From: Zantedeschia hybrid cultivar
Lineage: Eukaryota > Streptophyta > Magnoliopsida > Alismatales > Araceae
NCBI GenBank assembly: GCA_030544215.1
Contig: JARZZO010000002.1
Coordinates: 27,651,395 to 27,715,394, forward strand
DNA length: 64,000 nucleotides
Reading direction: 5' to 3'
Position numbers and translations under genes: made by a program. Below, one piece after another: positions 35,521 through 45,287 of the stretch (within the stretch, counting starts at the first letter, position 1; each line of letters opens with the position of its first letter). The notes beneath the pieces are model-generated. The model saw only the letters and a program-made list of their open reading frames with translations, ran no database searches and was not told the origin of the DNA.

Positions 35521-35993
35521 TGATCGCTGAAACTTAACACAATGATGTTTTGGTTTACCGAAAGTATGAGATGTCTGGGATTCGAATTCAGCAAATATCT
35601 CAATCTTTGAATTTTTTTTTTTCAAAATTAACAAACTCCGAACCCACATCTCTCGAAGATTAAACATAAGACAGGGAAATAATTAGAAAGTGCAGAGACA
35701 CATACAAAGAATTAAATGTTGCTTAGCCATTAACCATGGCTTTTCCTTTGCAAAAGATTTCTCATCTTTTTTCCCGTTTTTATTCTCTTTGAAACACATC
35801 AATACTGTTTTTGGAGATCTAATGATTAGGTACGTTCCGCTAAAAAATGCACTTCCTTCAAATTGGTGCTTGCCGGCTAGGGACTTAATATTTCAATGAA
35901 CAAATAAGATCGAGAGTATCCTGTTACATCACATTCCTTATCATTTTCTTACACGAACAACTCTTGTTAATGGTATTTTTAACCTATTTTTAT

Positions 35994-36230
35994 GTGGGAT
36001 AATTTGGTATTAACCACTCTTGTATCTTATACCATACTTATTTTCATTATTATCTCTTATACATGTTCCAAAATTATCACTTTGATGACATATATAGAAA
36101 TGTTTCATATGCCATTTAAATGGCATATGCGATATATAGATATGTTATATGGCAAGAGTACGTGGGATAACATGCTGAGTAATTATGATAAATTTAACAT
36201 ACAAGAGTGGTTAATACGAAATTATCCTTT
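35994..36230. mobile_element. Hairpin element with a 24-bp perfect palindrome at its centre
   Basis: The arms are inverted: 'ggataatttggtattaacca' followed by 'ctcttgta' on the left faces 'acaagagtggttaatacgaa' followed by 'attatcc' on the right. The centre at 36106-36129 is a perfect palindrome (CATATGCCATTT and its complement). It looks like a small fold-back MITE. A 91-residue frame runs through it, but that frame is the hairpin read through and has no homology. Confidence 0.7.
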
Positions 36231-36447
36231 TTTATACGAAAATTTTAATTTGAATCATCTCATATAAATATGATAAAAGGATCGGTTCACTTTGCATAAT
36301 CTCGACCTAATGTCATATTAGGTGATTGATCATGCATAATGATGACAATCGAATTCCCTACATGTATATCATAATATTTTAGTCCTAAAAAAAATATAAT
36401 ATTCGGTAAAAACTAACCGTTTACGTTGGCTTCTTCTCCCTTTGGCC

Positions 36448-37069
36448 ACAAAACCAGGTGCCCCTTGGGCTCTTCCTGGCCGGTGGGTCCGCTTAATGAA
36501 CATGAAAACACCCAACACTTTGGATCCACGCCCACTAAAAAGTAGACCTAGTACGTCCCCCCTTCCAGCCCCGCCCCGTTGGTTGCTGCTACTTTTTTTT
36601 AGAGTTTTTCATATCTCTTAAAAGTAACGTATTTGCATGTATATCCCCAATTCTCAATATTATCATCAATACTCTTGCAATTTTCAAACTATTATATTTT
36701 ACATCCCTCAATCTAATAGTTTGACATAAATATTTTTAAATTTATTAATATTTTATATATATGCCTTTCAATATACTAATATCTTGCATTTTGTATCTTC
36801 GATATTTCTAACAATGTCATGATTTATGAAATGTTTTTGACATATTTTATTGAAATTAACTTAAGTTTGAGGAAGGGGTATAAATGGAACATTTTGAATA
36901 TTATAAGGATATTGATGATAATATGTGAGAATTAATGCAATCGCGGTGCCTTTTAGGGGTATATATGTAAAAGACTCTTTCTTTCTTTTTTATAAGCCCC
37001 CCTGCGAAGGAGAAGTGGTGAAGCAGAGCAAGCGGGGGAGGTGATAGAGGTCAGAATAGCTCCACGGCC
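36448..37069 (+). promoter_or_regulatory. FLZ-4 promoter: shared block, TATA box, MITE between them
   Basis: ACAAAACCAGGTGCC lies at 36448-36462. TATAAG is at 36991-36996, 74 bases before the ATG at 37070. In FLZ-5, -6 and -7 the two are 134-163 bp apart; here they are 543 bp apart because a MITE occupies about 36590-36985. Subtracting it restores the usual spacing. The leader 'cccctgcgaaggag' matches FLZ-5 and FLZ-2. Confidence 0.72.
36590..36985. mobile_element. MITE inserted immediately upstream of the FLZ-4 TATA box
   Basis: Left 'gcatgtatatccccaattct' followed by 'caatattatcatcaata' faces, inverted, right 'atattgatgataatatgtga' followed by 'gaatt...ggggtatatatg'. AT-rich, non-coding body. 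Flanking FLZ-like sequence ('ttggttgctgctac' before, 'tttttataagc' after) corresponds to continuous FLZ-5 promoter sequence ('ttggtggcttctttttatagg'). Exact ends and target duplication are not resolved because of flanking T runs. Confidence 0.72.
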
Positions 37070-37471
37070 ATGGAAGACGCCCGTGCTTCTTCTTCTTCTT
37101 CCGAAGCCATGACAAGGAGGGCGAGCTACCGGGCGCTGGGGTCCCTTTCTCCCAGATCCGCCGCCGTGTCGTTCTCGTTGGAGCCCCCATGCGAGGAGGA
37201 GGCCCGCCACTTCCTGGACGCCTGTCACCTCTGCCGGAGGCCGCTGGGCTTTTCCCGCGACATATTTATGTACAGAGGGGACACGCCCTTCTGCAGCGAG
37301 GAGTGCCGGCAGGAACAGATCGACCTCGACTTGGCCCGGGAGGAGGAAGAAGCCGGCTACTGGAGGAGCAGGAGGGGGCACCAGCGCGTCCGGGAACCTA
37401 GCGCGGCACCCGCGGCGTCCCAAGTCCAGGTCATGCCTGCCCCAGCCGCGCATACCGTCCTCGCCGGTTGA
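37070..37471 (+). CDS. FLZ: FLZ-4: small FCS-like zinc finger protein
   Basis: Encodes 133 residues. A Ser-rich start (MEDARASSSSS) leads to the conserved RRASYRALGSLSPRSAAVSFSLEPP segment. The FLZ domain at about 47-91 has Cys52, Cys55, Cys75 and Cys79, and canonical FLDACHLCRRPL and GDTPFCSEECRQEQ. The tail EEEEAGYWRSRR..Q.RVREP marks it as the FLZ-2/5/7 subtype. The ATG at 37070 follows 'cacggcc' and matches the FLZ-5 start. One exon, GC-rich codons. By family it should dock on SnRK1 alpha subunits through the finger. Neighbours: a MITE lies between its promoter block and TATA box and another in its 3' flank, so its expression may differ from its sisters. No coding defect is seen. Confidence 0.95.
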   Translation: MEDARASSSSSEAMTRRASYRALGSLSPRSAAVSFSLEPPCEEEARHFLDACHLCRRPLGFSRDIFMYRGDTPFCSEECRQEQIDLDLAREEEEAGYWRSRRGHQRVREPSAAPAASQVQVMPAPAAHTVLAG

Positions 37472-37558
37472 CGAAGACCAGGCGGACTCCGCCATCTTTT
37501 GGTGTTCAGAGAGAGAGAGAGAGAGAGTGCTCCGAGGGATCGGAAGAACTTTGTGCGT

Positions 37559-37815
37559 CACTTTGATTGCAAAATAGGAGAAGAATAAAGACGAATAAGA
37601 GAAAAATGAGTTTAATTTTATTTTGACAAGCGAAATGACTTATATCGATACAAAATACGGAGAATAAGTCATCTCACCATAAATCTAAGAATTGTTTATT
37701 CTTTTTATTCCATCAGCAGACTCCACAAAATTATCAAATCGAAACACTCTTTATTTTACTATACGTTATTCCGTCGGTAGACTCCACGTAATAACTTAAT
37801 CTGCAAACAAAGTAG
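37559..37815. mobile_element. MITE (CACTTTGATTG family) in the FLZ-4 3' flank
   Basis: Starts CACTTTGATTGCAAAATAGG only 87 bases after the FLZ-4 stop codon and ends 'ctgcaaacaaagtag'. The body shares 'ttattttgacaa', 'atcaaatcgaaacactc' and 'aataagtcatc' words with the copies at 8536 and 13336. Given the distance it probably lies inside the transcribed 3' UTR, cutting off the 3' UTR words kept by FLZ-5 and FLZ-7. Confidence 0.7.
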
Positions 37816-39120
37816 AGCTGTAGAAATTAGAATTTTTTTGTCTAAACGACCAAGAAAATTGCATTTTCACTTTTATCTTGTATTTAACAAATGAATAACG
37901 TAGACTCTGATACTCGGGCAAAATAACGTGTTTTAACATTTTTCGGGCGAATTTTTTATTTTTTAAAGAGGCTTGATTCAGTGGATTCGATCGCACAATG
38001 CAGTCGAGCGTCACAGTCGAAGGGCATTTTTCACTGACCCCCTCCGTAATTACTTTTCTTTTTTAAATGTATGAAGAGCTTTCATGCTTGGGGATAAACC
38101 CTCCAATCTAGCTACTTGTTAAAGTCCAACAATGAAATATTTTGCTACACTCTCATTGTTAAAACTTTAGATATAGAGATCTTCTACATCTAGATTTGGG
38201 CTGAACTCAATCAGTAAAAAGAAGAGAAGATTTGAAAAACTTCCTTCATATGGTGCTTTTCCTACCGAGAAGGGGTTTTTATGATAGACTCTTTCCTTCT
38301 CCCTCTATAATGATTCAGTTCAATCTAAATCCGTATTGAGAGGAACCGCACTCATAAATTTAGTTTGAGTAGTTGAAGGATCACAAAATGAATTGGTGAG
38401 GATTTCAACATCAGCATGTAGGAAGAATGGCATAGAACAACTTCTCACTGATGAAAGATCTCAAGTTCAAGAATTGTTGGATGTGTAAATACACTCTTTT
38501 ACATGGAGTGTGCAGTCAACGGAATTTGTTCTTCGGTGATAATTCGATCTGAAATCTTCACTCCAATAAGATGAAACAAATCATCTGCATAAGTGGAACT
38601 GTCGTTGTGCAGATTTATCTCTATAATGGGGGGAATATTGAACCATATGAAGTTTAAACCCTGTCCGCTTGGAAGCCCTTGCACATAGCTAACTGGCCAC
38701 CACTTTCAAATGCAAGCAAATAATTGATGAGGATTGGGTACCCCAATTAACTTTCTCATACTTTTTCTTATGGATGACTTTGGATTTCATACGTTTCTAG
38801 AATTCGCAAATCATGAGGAGGTTTGTAATAGCAAGTTTAGGATTCGAAATCAATGTGAAGGTTTATTAGATATCAAGTCCAAGGAGAGCAATGTCTTAAT
38901 ATGGATTGACTTATGGAGTTTTGTATTTATAAAATGGTATAAGAAACCACACATATGCTCCATCTATTGAGGTACCCACTATGTTTAAGCTCTCATTTGG
39001 CAATGCTCTGACCAAATATTCAATCGCTATGGCCCTTGCTAAGACTGAAAAGAAAAAGATTTTAGCCGTTAAATATCCAATATTTCATTAAGAGGAAAGA
39101 GAAAAACAAGAAAAAGAGGT
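37816..39120. other. FLZ-4/FLZ-5 spacer with a probable MITE, no gene
   Basis: 38160-38380 resembles the element at 53720-53915 ('tctacatctagatttgggct', 'gaactcaatcagtaaa' and inverted 'ttcagttcaatctaaatccg'). The frames at 38499-38684 (minus) and 38734-38970 (plus) show no domain I recognise and are not called. Confidence 0.45.
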
Positions 39121-39123
39121 TAA

Positions 39124-39417
39124 GGGCATGTTTGGCGCAATTTTCAATTGGAAACATTCTTAAATTTTTATCTAATTATTCTATTAGAAAAAAAATAACT
39201 GTTTGAAGCCACTTTCGTAGCATTTGATTTATTCTTTTGACTTCCAACTAAAATAACAAGTTAGAACTTCCTTAATTAGAGTAAAAGTAGAGTTGTTAAG
39301 GAGAATTTGACTTTCATAACTATCTAGCATTAATTATAACTACTTGAATCCATCCTCTTTCATGTTATTAAAAGAAGCCAAAAGTGGCTTTTAATTAAAG
39401 CTACGCCAAACACATCC
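39124..39417. mobile_element. MITE with GGGCATGTTTGGCG ends and TAA duplication
   Basis: Left end GGGCATGTTTGGCGCAATTT. Right end, inverted, GGATGTGTTTGGCGTAGC. TAA at 39121-39123 and 39418-39420. 294 bp, AT-rich, non-coding. A relative of the cluster at 28596-29590. TAA duplication fits PIF/Harbinger. Confidence 0.78.
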
Positions 39418-39689
39418 TAAGCTAATTTTTAACTAAATCAGATTAGAGATGGATTTTATGAAAAGGGAACGGATTTTTCAGAAGTGAATAAGTTGCCGAA
39501 AGCATTGATCAATTTTATCTAAAAATGAAAAGTATTCATACAAACTAAGCTCATAATTTAATCCAGCCTTTAGAACTACCTAAATGAGCCTCACAAGACT
39601 TGAATCTCAAGCATTTCCAAAAGCTTAACTATACTGTTCCCACACAGTTGCCCTAATTATTTTGTTTACAGCCATCATCAGATTCCAAA

Positions 39690-39970
39690 AGCCCCAATAA
39701 TGCATCTAGCTTAACTCAAGCACACCTTCTGTTTTGTCTAATCTATGGACAGTGCTCGAGGAGTGGACCCCACTTGCCTGTCGCATATGTGCCGCTGAAT
39801 CACCTGGGCCCAAATGCGCAACAAAGTCCACGGTTTCGTCACGTGGTAATGGCCCACCTGTCTCCATTATTGGGCCCGTTAAAGAGGACCAGCGCAGCGG
39901 AATAGATAGACGCTGCAGCAACCATCCAATCAAAATAGCACGCATGGCCCTTCGAGAGTGGCATTTCGAT
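39690..39970 (+). repeat. Conserved intergenic block B (upstream of FLZ-5)
   Basis: Counterpart of block A, with 'gccccaataatgcat', 'cacctgggcccaaatgcgc', 'gtccac' and 'ttattgggcccgttaaagag'. A CACGTG G-box is at 39840-39845. Its end 'gagtggcatttcgattat' also resembles 'cagtggcatttccgtaatta' in blocks C and D, linking all four into one family. Confidence 0.65.
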
Positions 39971-40018
39971 TATAGTAGGGGACACGGAATTAAATGCAGT
40001 TAAAATATTAAATTTTTT

Positions 40019-40020
<2 letters not shown>

Positions 40021-40069
<49 letters not shown>

Positions 40070-40290
40070 ACTTTTGACTTCACAAGTATCCTTAAAATCT
40101 TCAGAAAGGTTGTAGCGATACTCCTCAAAATACCGTAAAATCATATAAAATTTGAAAGATTTTGTATATGTATATATATATATATGTGAGAGGTATAATT
40201 GTAATCTTTTAAAGATTTTAAGGGCATTAATAATAATGTGTGAGAGACAGGGGTGTACAATAATTTGCAGGGCTATATGTATACAGAAAA
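40021..40290. repeat. (TA)n microsatellite and TATATACCCC-type repeat remnant
   Basis: (TA)n at 40021-40061, then (TG)n, then inverted words 'agtatccttaaaatcttcag' and 'atcttttaaagattttaagg' and an end 'agggctatatgtatacag'. Non-coding. The long minus-strand frame over it is driven by the (TA)n run. Confidence 0.6.
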
Positions 40291-40814
40291 CCCAATCATT
40301 AACCATGTCTTGTCTTTGCAAAAAATGTCTGTTTCTTTTTTCTCCGGTTTTTACTTCTCAGATAAATATATTAATATTTTTCGCAAAAAGTAATTATAAG
40401 GATTATTATTCTAAAAGAATGCAGTCGCAACAGAATCCGTCTTGTGTAACATGCTGCTACATTGGTATTTGCTTGCAACACCACGCTCGATTGAAAACGC
40501 CATAATAATTGGTACTAAAAATAGCATCGGACAAAGCATTTTTATACCACTATATGATTATTTATGTAAACCGTGTCTTTATTATTTTCTTCTGACGTTT
40601 CTAAAAGCTGTCCATTCGAACAAGTAGACAACCTTGCTAAACATGCTTATAACAAAACCTTTATTCGAGTGACACACCTAATAACAGCTCTCCAATTAAA
40701 TGAAAATACATAATGTGATTGATCATGGGTTACCACGACAATTGAGTTCCTTACGAACATGATCCAAATTAACCTCATATAATTATAATTACTCAAATTA
40801 ATTATTTTTCTTTT

Positions 40815-41455
40815 TTGAAGGTTTTTGCATATATACCCCTCAAATACACCCTATTTGCATATGTATCTCCAACTCTCACATATTATTCTTAATACCCTAA
40901 AATTTAGATATACTACGGTTATGCCCCTCAGTTATTATAACGTGAATTCTAACTGAATATGACGAAAGGATTACGTAAATCTTGATAACACTGTACATAT
41001 GCAAAATTTCGGTGAATTTAAGAGTATATATACAAAATATCAATGAATCTAGGAGTATGTATGTAAAATCTTTAAGTTTGATTTAATGACATTTTGCGGA
41101 GGGATATAACTGTAAGAAAATGCTACCTGAATGGGAAATGTTCTCGGTTTTTTTTACCTGCTGATGTGGGTGCACCTGGTAGGTTCCCATCTTTAACCCA
41201 CTCCCCAGTAATTTTGCAAAGAAGCCCTTAACTGTTGTGCTTCCTTTGAGGAGGTAAAAATATTGGGTAAAATTTTTCGTCACTGTAGAATTGCTCGTAA
41301 CCGCAACACATCGAAATTTTTAAGAATATTAAGAATAATATGTGAGAGTTGAGAATATTAAAAATAATATATAAGAGTTGAGAATATTAAAAATAATATA
41401 TAAGAGTTGAGAGTATACATGCAAATATATCATCTACACGTAAAAAAAGTTTTTT
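40815..41455. mobile_element. MITE-type fold-back ending just upstream of the FLZ-5 promoter block
   Basis: Opens 'ttttgcatatatacccctca', then 'tttgcatatgtatctccaac' and 'tctcacatattattcttaata'. It closes with the inverted order 'attaagaataatatgtgaga' followed by 'gttga' and 'gagtatacatgcaaatata'. A 31-bp unit 'gaatattaaaaataatatat' followed by 'aagagttga' is tandemly repeated near 41341-41412. A ~170-bp unlike stretch (about 41110-41285) in the middle may be a further insert. It ends within ~20 bp of the FLZ-5 block. Confidence 0.6.
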
Positions 41456-41469
41456 TTTTTCCCTTGTTG

Positions 41470-41724
41470 CAAAACCAGGTCCTCGTTTGATTCATCCCAG
41501 CAGCCTGAAAAGGCCCATTCCTACCTGCTCCCACCAAAAGCGACTCCTCTATACGTCTCCCTTCTCCTCTCTCTCCACCCATTCCAATTATTGGTGGCTT
41601 CTTTTTATAGGCACCGTGTGTTCCGTTCCCACGCCTGAAACCCCCTGCAAAGGAGGAGTTGCAGAAGAAGGGAAGCACGGGAAACAGACGAGGTGATATA
41701 ACAGAGAAAAAGGGCTCGACAGCC
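41470..41724 (+). promoter_or_regulatory. FLZ-5 promoter and leader
   Basis: GCAAAACCAGGTCC at 41470-41483 is the shared block with its right end altered. TTATAGG at 41604-41610 is the probable TATA box, about 115 bases before the ATG. The leader has 'ccctgcaaaggaggag', as in FLZ-2 and FLZ-4. Confidence 0.68.
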
Positions 41725-42129
41725 ATGGAAGACGCCTCTTCTTCTTCTTCTTCTTCTTCGTCCCAAGTCATGAGAAGGATGGCAAGCTACCGGGCGCTGG
41801 GGTCCCTCTCTCCCAGGTCCGCCGCCGTGTCGCTCTTGTTGGAGCCGCCGTGCGAGGAGGAGCCCCGCCACTTCCTCGACTCCTGCAGCCTCTGCCGGAG
41901 GCCGCTGGGCCGCTCCCGCGACATATTCATGTACAAGGGGGACAACCCCTTCTGCACCGAGGAGTGCCGCCAGGAGCAGATCGAGCTGGACCAGGCCAGG
42001 GAGGAGGAAGAGGCCGGCTACTGGAGGAGCAGGATGCGGCACCACCGCGTCAGGGAACCTGAGGCGGCTGCAGCGGCGGCCCATGTCCAGAGCATGCCCG
42101 CCCGGGCCGCGCTGACCGTCGTCGCCTGA
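41725..42129 (+). CDS. FLZ: FLZ-5: FLZ protein with FCT in place of FCS
   Basis: Encodes 134 residues. A run of Ser (residues 5-13) opens the protein, then RRMASYRALGSLSPRSAA. The FLZ domain at about 49-93 has Cys54, Cys57, Cys77 and Cys81. The name-giving FCS is FCT (Thr78), GDTP is GDNP and FLDAC is FLDSC. All four zinc ligands remain, so folding is expected; Thr for Ser keeps a hydroxyl. The tail EEEEAGYWRSRMRHHRVREP is subtype FLZ-4/7. The ATG at 41725 follows 'cagcc' and aligns with FLZ-4; an upstream non-ATG extension of the frame is leader. One exon, GC-rich codons. By family an SnRK1 adaptor. The 3' UTR keeps the 'cttattggtcatgaaat' element. Confidence 0.95.
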   Translation: MEDASSSSSSSSSQVMRRMASYRALGSLSPRSAAVSLLLEPPCEEEPRHFLDSCSLCRRPLGRSRDIFMYKGDNPFCTEECRQEQIELDQAREEEEAGYWRSRMRHHRVREPEAAAAAAHVQSMPARAALTVVA

Positions 42130-42577
42130 TGAGGAAGACCACTCGGACTTCGCGATCTGTTTTCGAGAGAGAGAGACTTGCAAGATTTTTTTTTTCTTTT
42201 TAAGAAACTAAGGACTTTTTCTCCTTATTGGTCATGAAATATGATCTAAACGATCACGGAAATTGCATTGCAATTTTGGCCTTGTCTTTTTTCCTTTCAA
42301 TGCAACCGGTTTCATTTGCTTACCCGTTTCATAGCGGGTCTTTTGATGCGATGTTAATGGTGTGTTTGGTTGTATTATAATGTAACTTTTTTTTATAAAT
42401 ACATATTTTTATCATAAAAATATTAAACTATAACCAAACACCTTATAAGTGTTGTTTTGTTTGTTGATGCTGTAAAATATATTATTGTGAAGTGAAAAAC
42501 TCTATTCTTTTCGTCAATACAGCATACTTTTCATTTTGAAGTGAACAAAACAATTCAATTCAAGTTCTATTTTTATC

Positions 42578-42775
42578 ATCCGGCGCCTGTGGCGCAATCG
42601 ACATGTTCTCCGCCTGCAGTAGGGAGATCCAAGTTTGAATACTACGACGGTGTTCTCGTGAGTGTCTTTTCCCTTTTTCACGCTTAACTCGGCGAAATGC
42701 CGAGTTTCGAGCTCGTGATTTTGATTAGGAATCTCCCTCTCCATTACCATTAATCTACTCGTTCAAAAAAAAGAA
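42578..42775 (+). mobile_element. tRNA-derived SINE with a perfect 12-bp target duplication
   Basis: The head 'ggcgcctgtggcgcaatcga' contains an A-box-like TGGCGCAATCGA. 'aagtttgaatac' about 55 bases later is a B-box-like sequence, i.e. an RNA polymerase III split promoter of tRNA type. The element ends in an A tail (ttcaaaaaaaag). TCTATTTTTATC stands perfectly on both sides (42566-42577 and 42776-42787). About 198 bp. Non-autonomous; LINE proteins in trans would have moved it. Confidence 0.85.
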
Positions 42776-42787
42776 TCTATTTTTATC

Positions 42788-44530
42788 CATAAAATGAAAT
42801 TGTTAACGAATTTAGTTATTCTTTTAATGATAGAAATGTTTTTAATAAAATAAGTCATCACTTTTTTAAAAGGAAAATGCATTAGGCCTCCTGTCAAAAG
42901 ACCGAAGTTTTTCTCTGCCCCTTTTTAGCTTTTCACTAGTTATCCAACGTCTATTTTTTTATCAGGCATTCTGTTTCACCCCTTCCCGTTAATTACCTAT
43001 AATGGATTGCTAAAGTGTTAAAGGAGCATAATGTAATAGCATAGTAACAAAAATAAGGTAATAGCGAAATAATACACTAACACGATAATATTAACATAGT
43101 AATAGAACAACGTGCATCGTAGTAATAATGCAATAATGAAATAATGTAATAGTTACACAATATTAATGTACTAAAATTTTAACAAGTTAAAATATTAATA
43201 TTATTATATCACTTGTTAATACATTATTACATTACTATGTAATGTGCTAACACGTGCGAGGAGCAAAAGACAAAGGATAAAGCTAAAAACTATGCAAAAG
43301 GTAAGGGAGCGACAAGAGGTAGAAAATAATGGCAGACCAAAAGTGGGGATCTAATAGTTAGCAAAAAATTGACAAGAAGAGATAGAAAATAATGTCAGAC
43401 ATTTAACAAGAAATCTAATTAAGTATTTCCTTTTTAAACTCACTCTATTTTAAAAGGTATTATTAACAAGAGCTCATCTTAGGTTTAGTGGCTTTGAAAT
43501 AGTAAAAAATATTTTAAAAACTTGTCAAATGACATAATAAGTTCAAGATCCTTTTGTTGGACTACAATGCAACAAACAGGTAAGGATGAAGCTTTCAAAA
43601 TTTTATCAAATTGGTAATTAAGGGACCGTTTGGTTTCATATAAAATAAGTTACATGAAAAGTTTTTCTCCGAAGAATATAAGCACAATGATTTACTAGTT
43701 AAAGGAACGTCTCTGGAATCATGTTGGATTCTGGTAATCTTAATCTCCAAATCACCATTAATAGAGAAGAGAGAGAGAGAGAGAAAGAGAACGAACAGGG
43801 AACCCAAAGTTGGATCAGATGAAAAAATCCAGCTCTGGCTTCTCAAGATTAGGTGATATGAAAAAACTCTAGTCAATAAAATATTGGTATATTCGATATC
43901 AACACATCGGATATGTCCATCAAAGTAAACAAGCTGTTTTTGGCCAAACTTGAGTTTTTAATTAATGAACTTGATCGATGGTGATTCACGTACACAGATA
44001 AACTTTTATCAATACACGATTCTGTTTACTTAATGGTTCGACAATTCACATAAAATTTGCTTATCAAATTTAATAACTCTGGTAACTTATAGAAACAAAG
44101 GACAAGCAGAGCTTATGGCTTGTTTGATAATTTATTATGTAAAAGGTTTAAATTAGCTTTTAGAATTCAAACATTCAGATACCTGAAGTGTGCTAAAAAT
44201 TAAGTTAATTGATAAATAAAATGGACTTAAACAAAGCCGAACTCCACTGGCCTTTGTTTTTTTGGCACATAAGTTCTTATAATCTTTTGATATTACAAAT
44301 AAATTTTTATAATCTGACTATTTATAAATAAATCTTTATAATTATAACTTTCTAACAAATAAAATTTTTTAGGGACTTATTTATAACACTCTCAAGGACT
44401 TATTTGTAAGTCTTAAGGGTCTTTCACTAATTTACGGTAAATTATGAAAACTTATTTATAAATAATCAGATTATAAGAACTTATTTATAGCATCAAGATA
44501 TTATATGGAGTTGAATGTAAAAAATCCTTT
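42788..44530. other. AT-rich spacer, no gene
   Basis: No coding region. Simple words 'aataatgcaataatgaaataatg' at about 43015-43250 and a (GA)n run near 43767-43790. 44260-44520 has inverted phrases with 'aacttatttataa' and 'ttataagaact', probably an old fold-back repeat. Confidence 0.4.
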
Positions 44531-44539
44531 TTTTTATCT

Positions 44540-44960
44540 GTCAGTTGCAGAGCCCACTAGCACCAGCGAAGATTCCAGTACGTGTATCTGAGTCATCTGG
44601 GCCCCACACTGATGCCCACGGTCTTCCCGTGGTTTTGGCCCAACTCAGGCTGTGATACATGATTGGCCTTGTGGAAGATGGCGCCAGCAGCATAAAAAAA
44701 GTGGCAGAGGCTCAGTGGCATTTCCGTAATTATGGCAGGGACAGACGGACCATACGACGCCAACATAACATGGCCTTTTTTAACCTGAGCACACTGGGGT
44801 TACATGGCCAACCAAAAGCATAACTTGACTTGGCAATAACCATCAAGTGAGCTAACCTTCTTACTTGCTGAAATGAAATGGTTATTACTTATTAGGATAC
44901 GTAGGTCAATTAACTAAGAATACAATGAGCCAATAACGTTGGGAATTTCCTGCATATGGT
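44540..44960 (+). repeat. Conserved intergenic block C (upstream of FLZ-6)
   Basis: 'tacgtgtatctgagtcatct', then 'gggccccac', 'acatgattggccttgtggaa' and 'ctcagtggcatttccgtaat' followed by 'tatg' recur in block D (about 47285-47460) and partly in block E (about 49090-49219). Further on, 'gtgagctaacctt' and 'ctgaaatggttatta'-like words also recur. It stands about 1.9 kb before FLZ-6, as blocks A and B do for FLZ-4 and FLZ-5. Confidence 0.7.
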
Positions 44961-44978
44961 AAGATCGAAGGGTAGGGT

Positions 44979-45287
44979 TGAACCAGCTGCTTAGGGCAGT
45001 TGGTTCATTACCTCTCTGGCAAAAGAGAGGTCTCAGGTTCGATTCTGGTTGGGTCCTAAAATCCTTCCAGCTATGCAGCCCCTTGGGTTTGTTGGGATCT
45101 TTATCCCATGGTATGTAGGATTACTTTCCAAAAATCAGACGGACTTGGAATCGTCGCCTAATTAGGCGGACCCATCGACCATTCCGGAATCATCTCCATC
45201 TTTGGAAGATTATCTCGGATTCCCGATTAGAACTCCGATCGTTTGTAAATAGCTGTACATAATCGGCCTCTGAGCCCCTTCAAAAAA
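44979..45287 (+). mobile_element. Second, longer tRNA-derived SINE
   Basis: A tRNA-like head, with 'gcttagggcagttggttca' (A-box region), the hairpin 'cctctctggcaaaagagagg' in anticodon-arm position and 'ggttcgattctgg' (B-box region), continues into a ~230-bp body and ends in 'caaaaaa'. Direct repeats GATCGAAGGGTAGGGTTG (44963-44980) and GATCAAAGGATAGGGCTG (45288-45305) match at 15 of 18 places and are read as an aged target duplication. It is not a functional tRNA gene: there is no matching acceptor stem. Confidence 0.75.

Noticed and set aside
35305..35667. 120-residue minus-strand frame, with a partial counterpart at 39706-39945
   Set aside because: The two frames resemble each other because the DNA blocks A and B are duplicates. 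Phase and stops are not conserved and no domain is seen, so a noncoding duplicate is preferred.
36953..37561. Long antisense frame over FLZ-4 (202 residues), and similar ones over FLZ-5 (41605-42183), FLZ-6 and FLZ-7
   Set aside because: They mirror each other only because the sense codons are GC-ending. They read as Pro/Ala/Leu-rich sequence without a domain and are by-products of the FLZ codon bias.
38499..38970. Two short frames (61 and 78 residues) as a small gene
   Set aside because: No recognisable domain, no GC bias like the genes here, no shared neighbour or promoter signal.
44979..45060. tRNA gene
   Set aside because: A- and B-box-like sequences and an anticodon-like arm are present, but there is no matching acceptor stem and the sequence continues into a SINE body with A tail and direct repeats.
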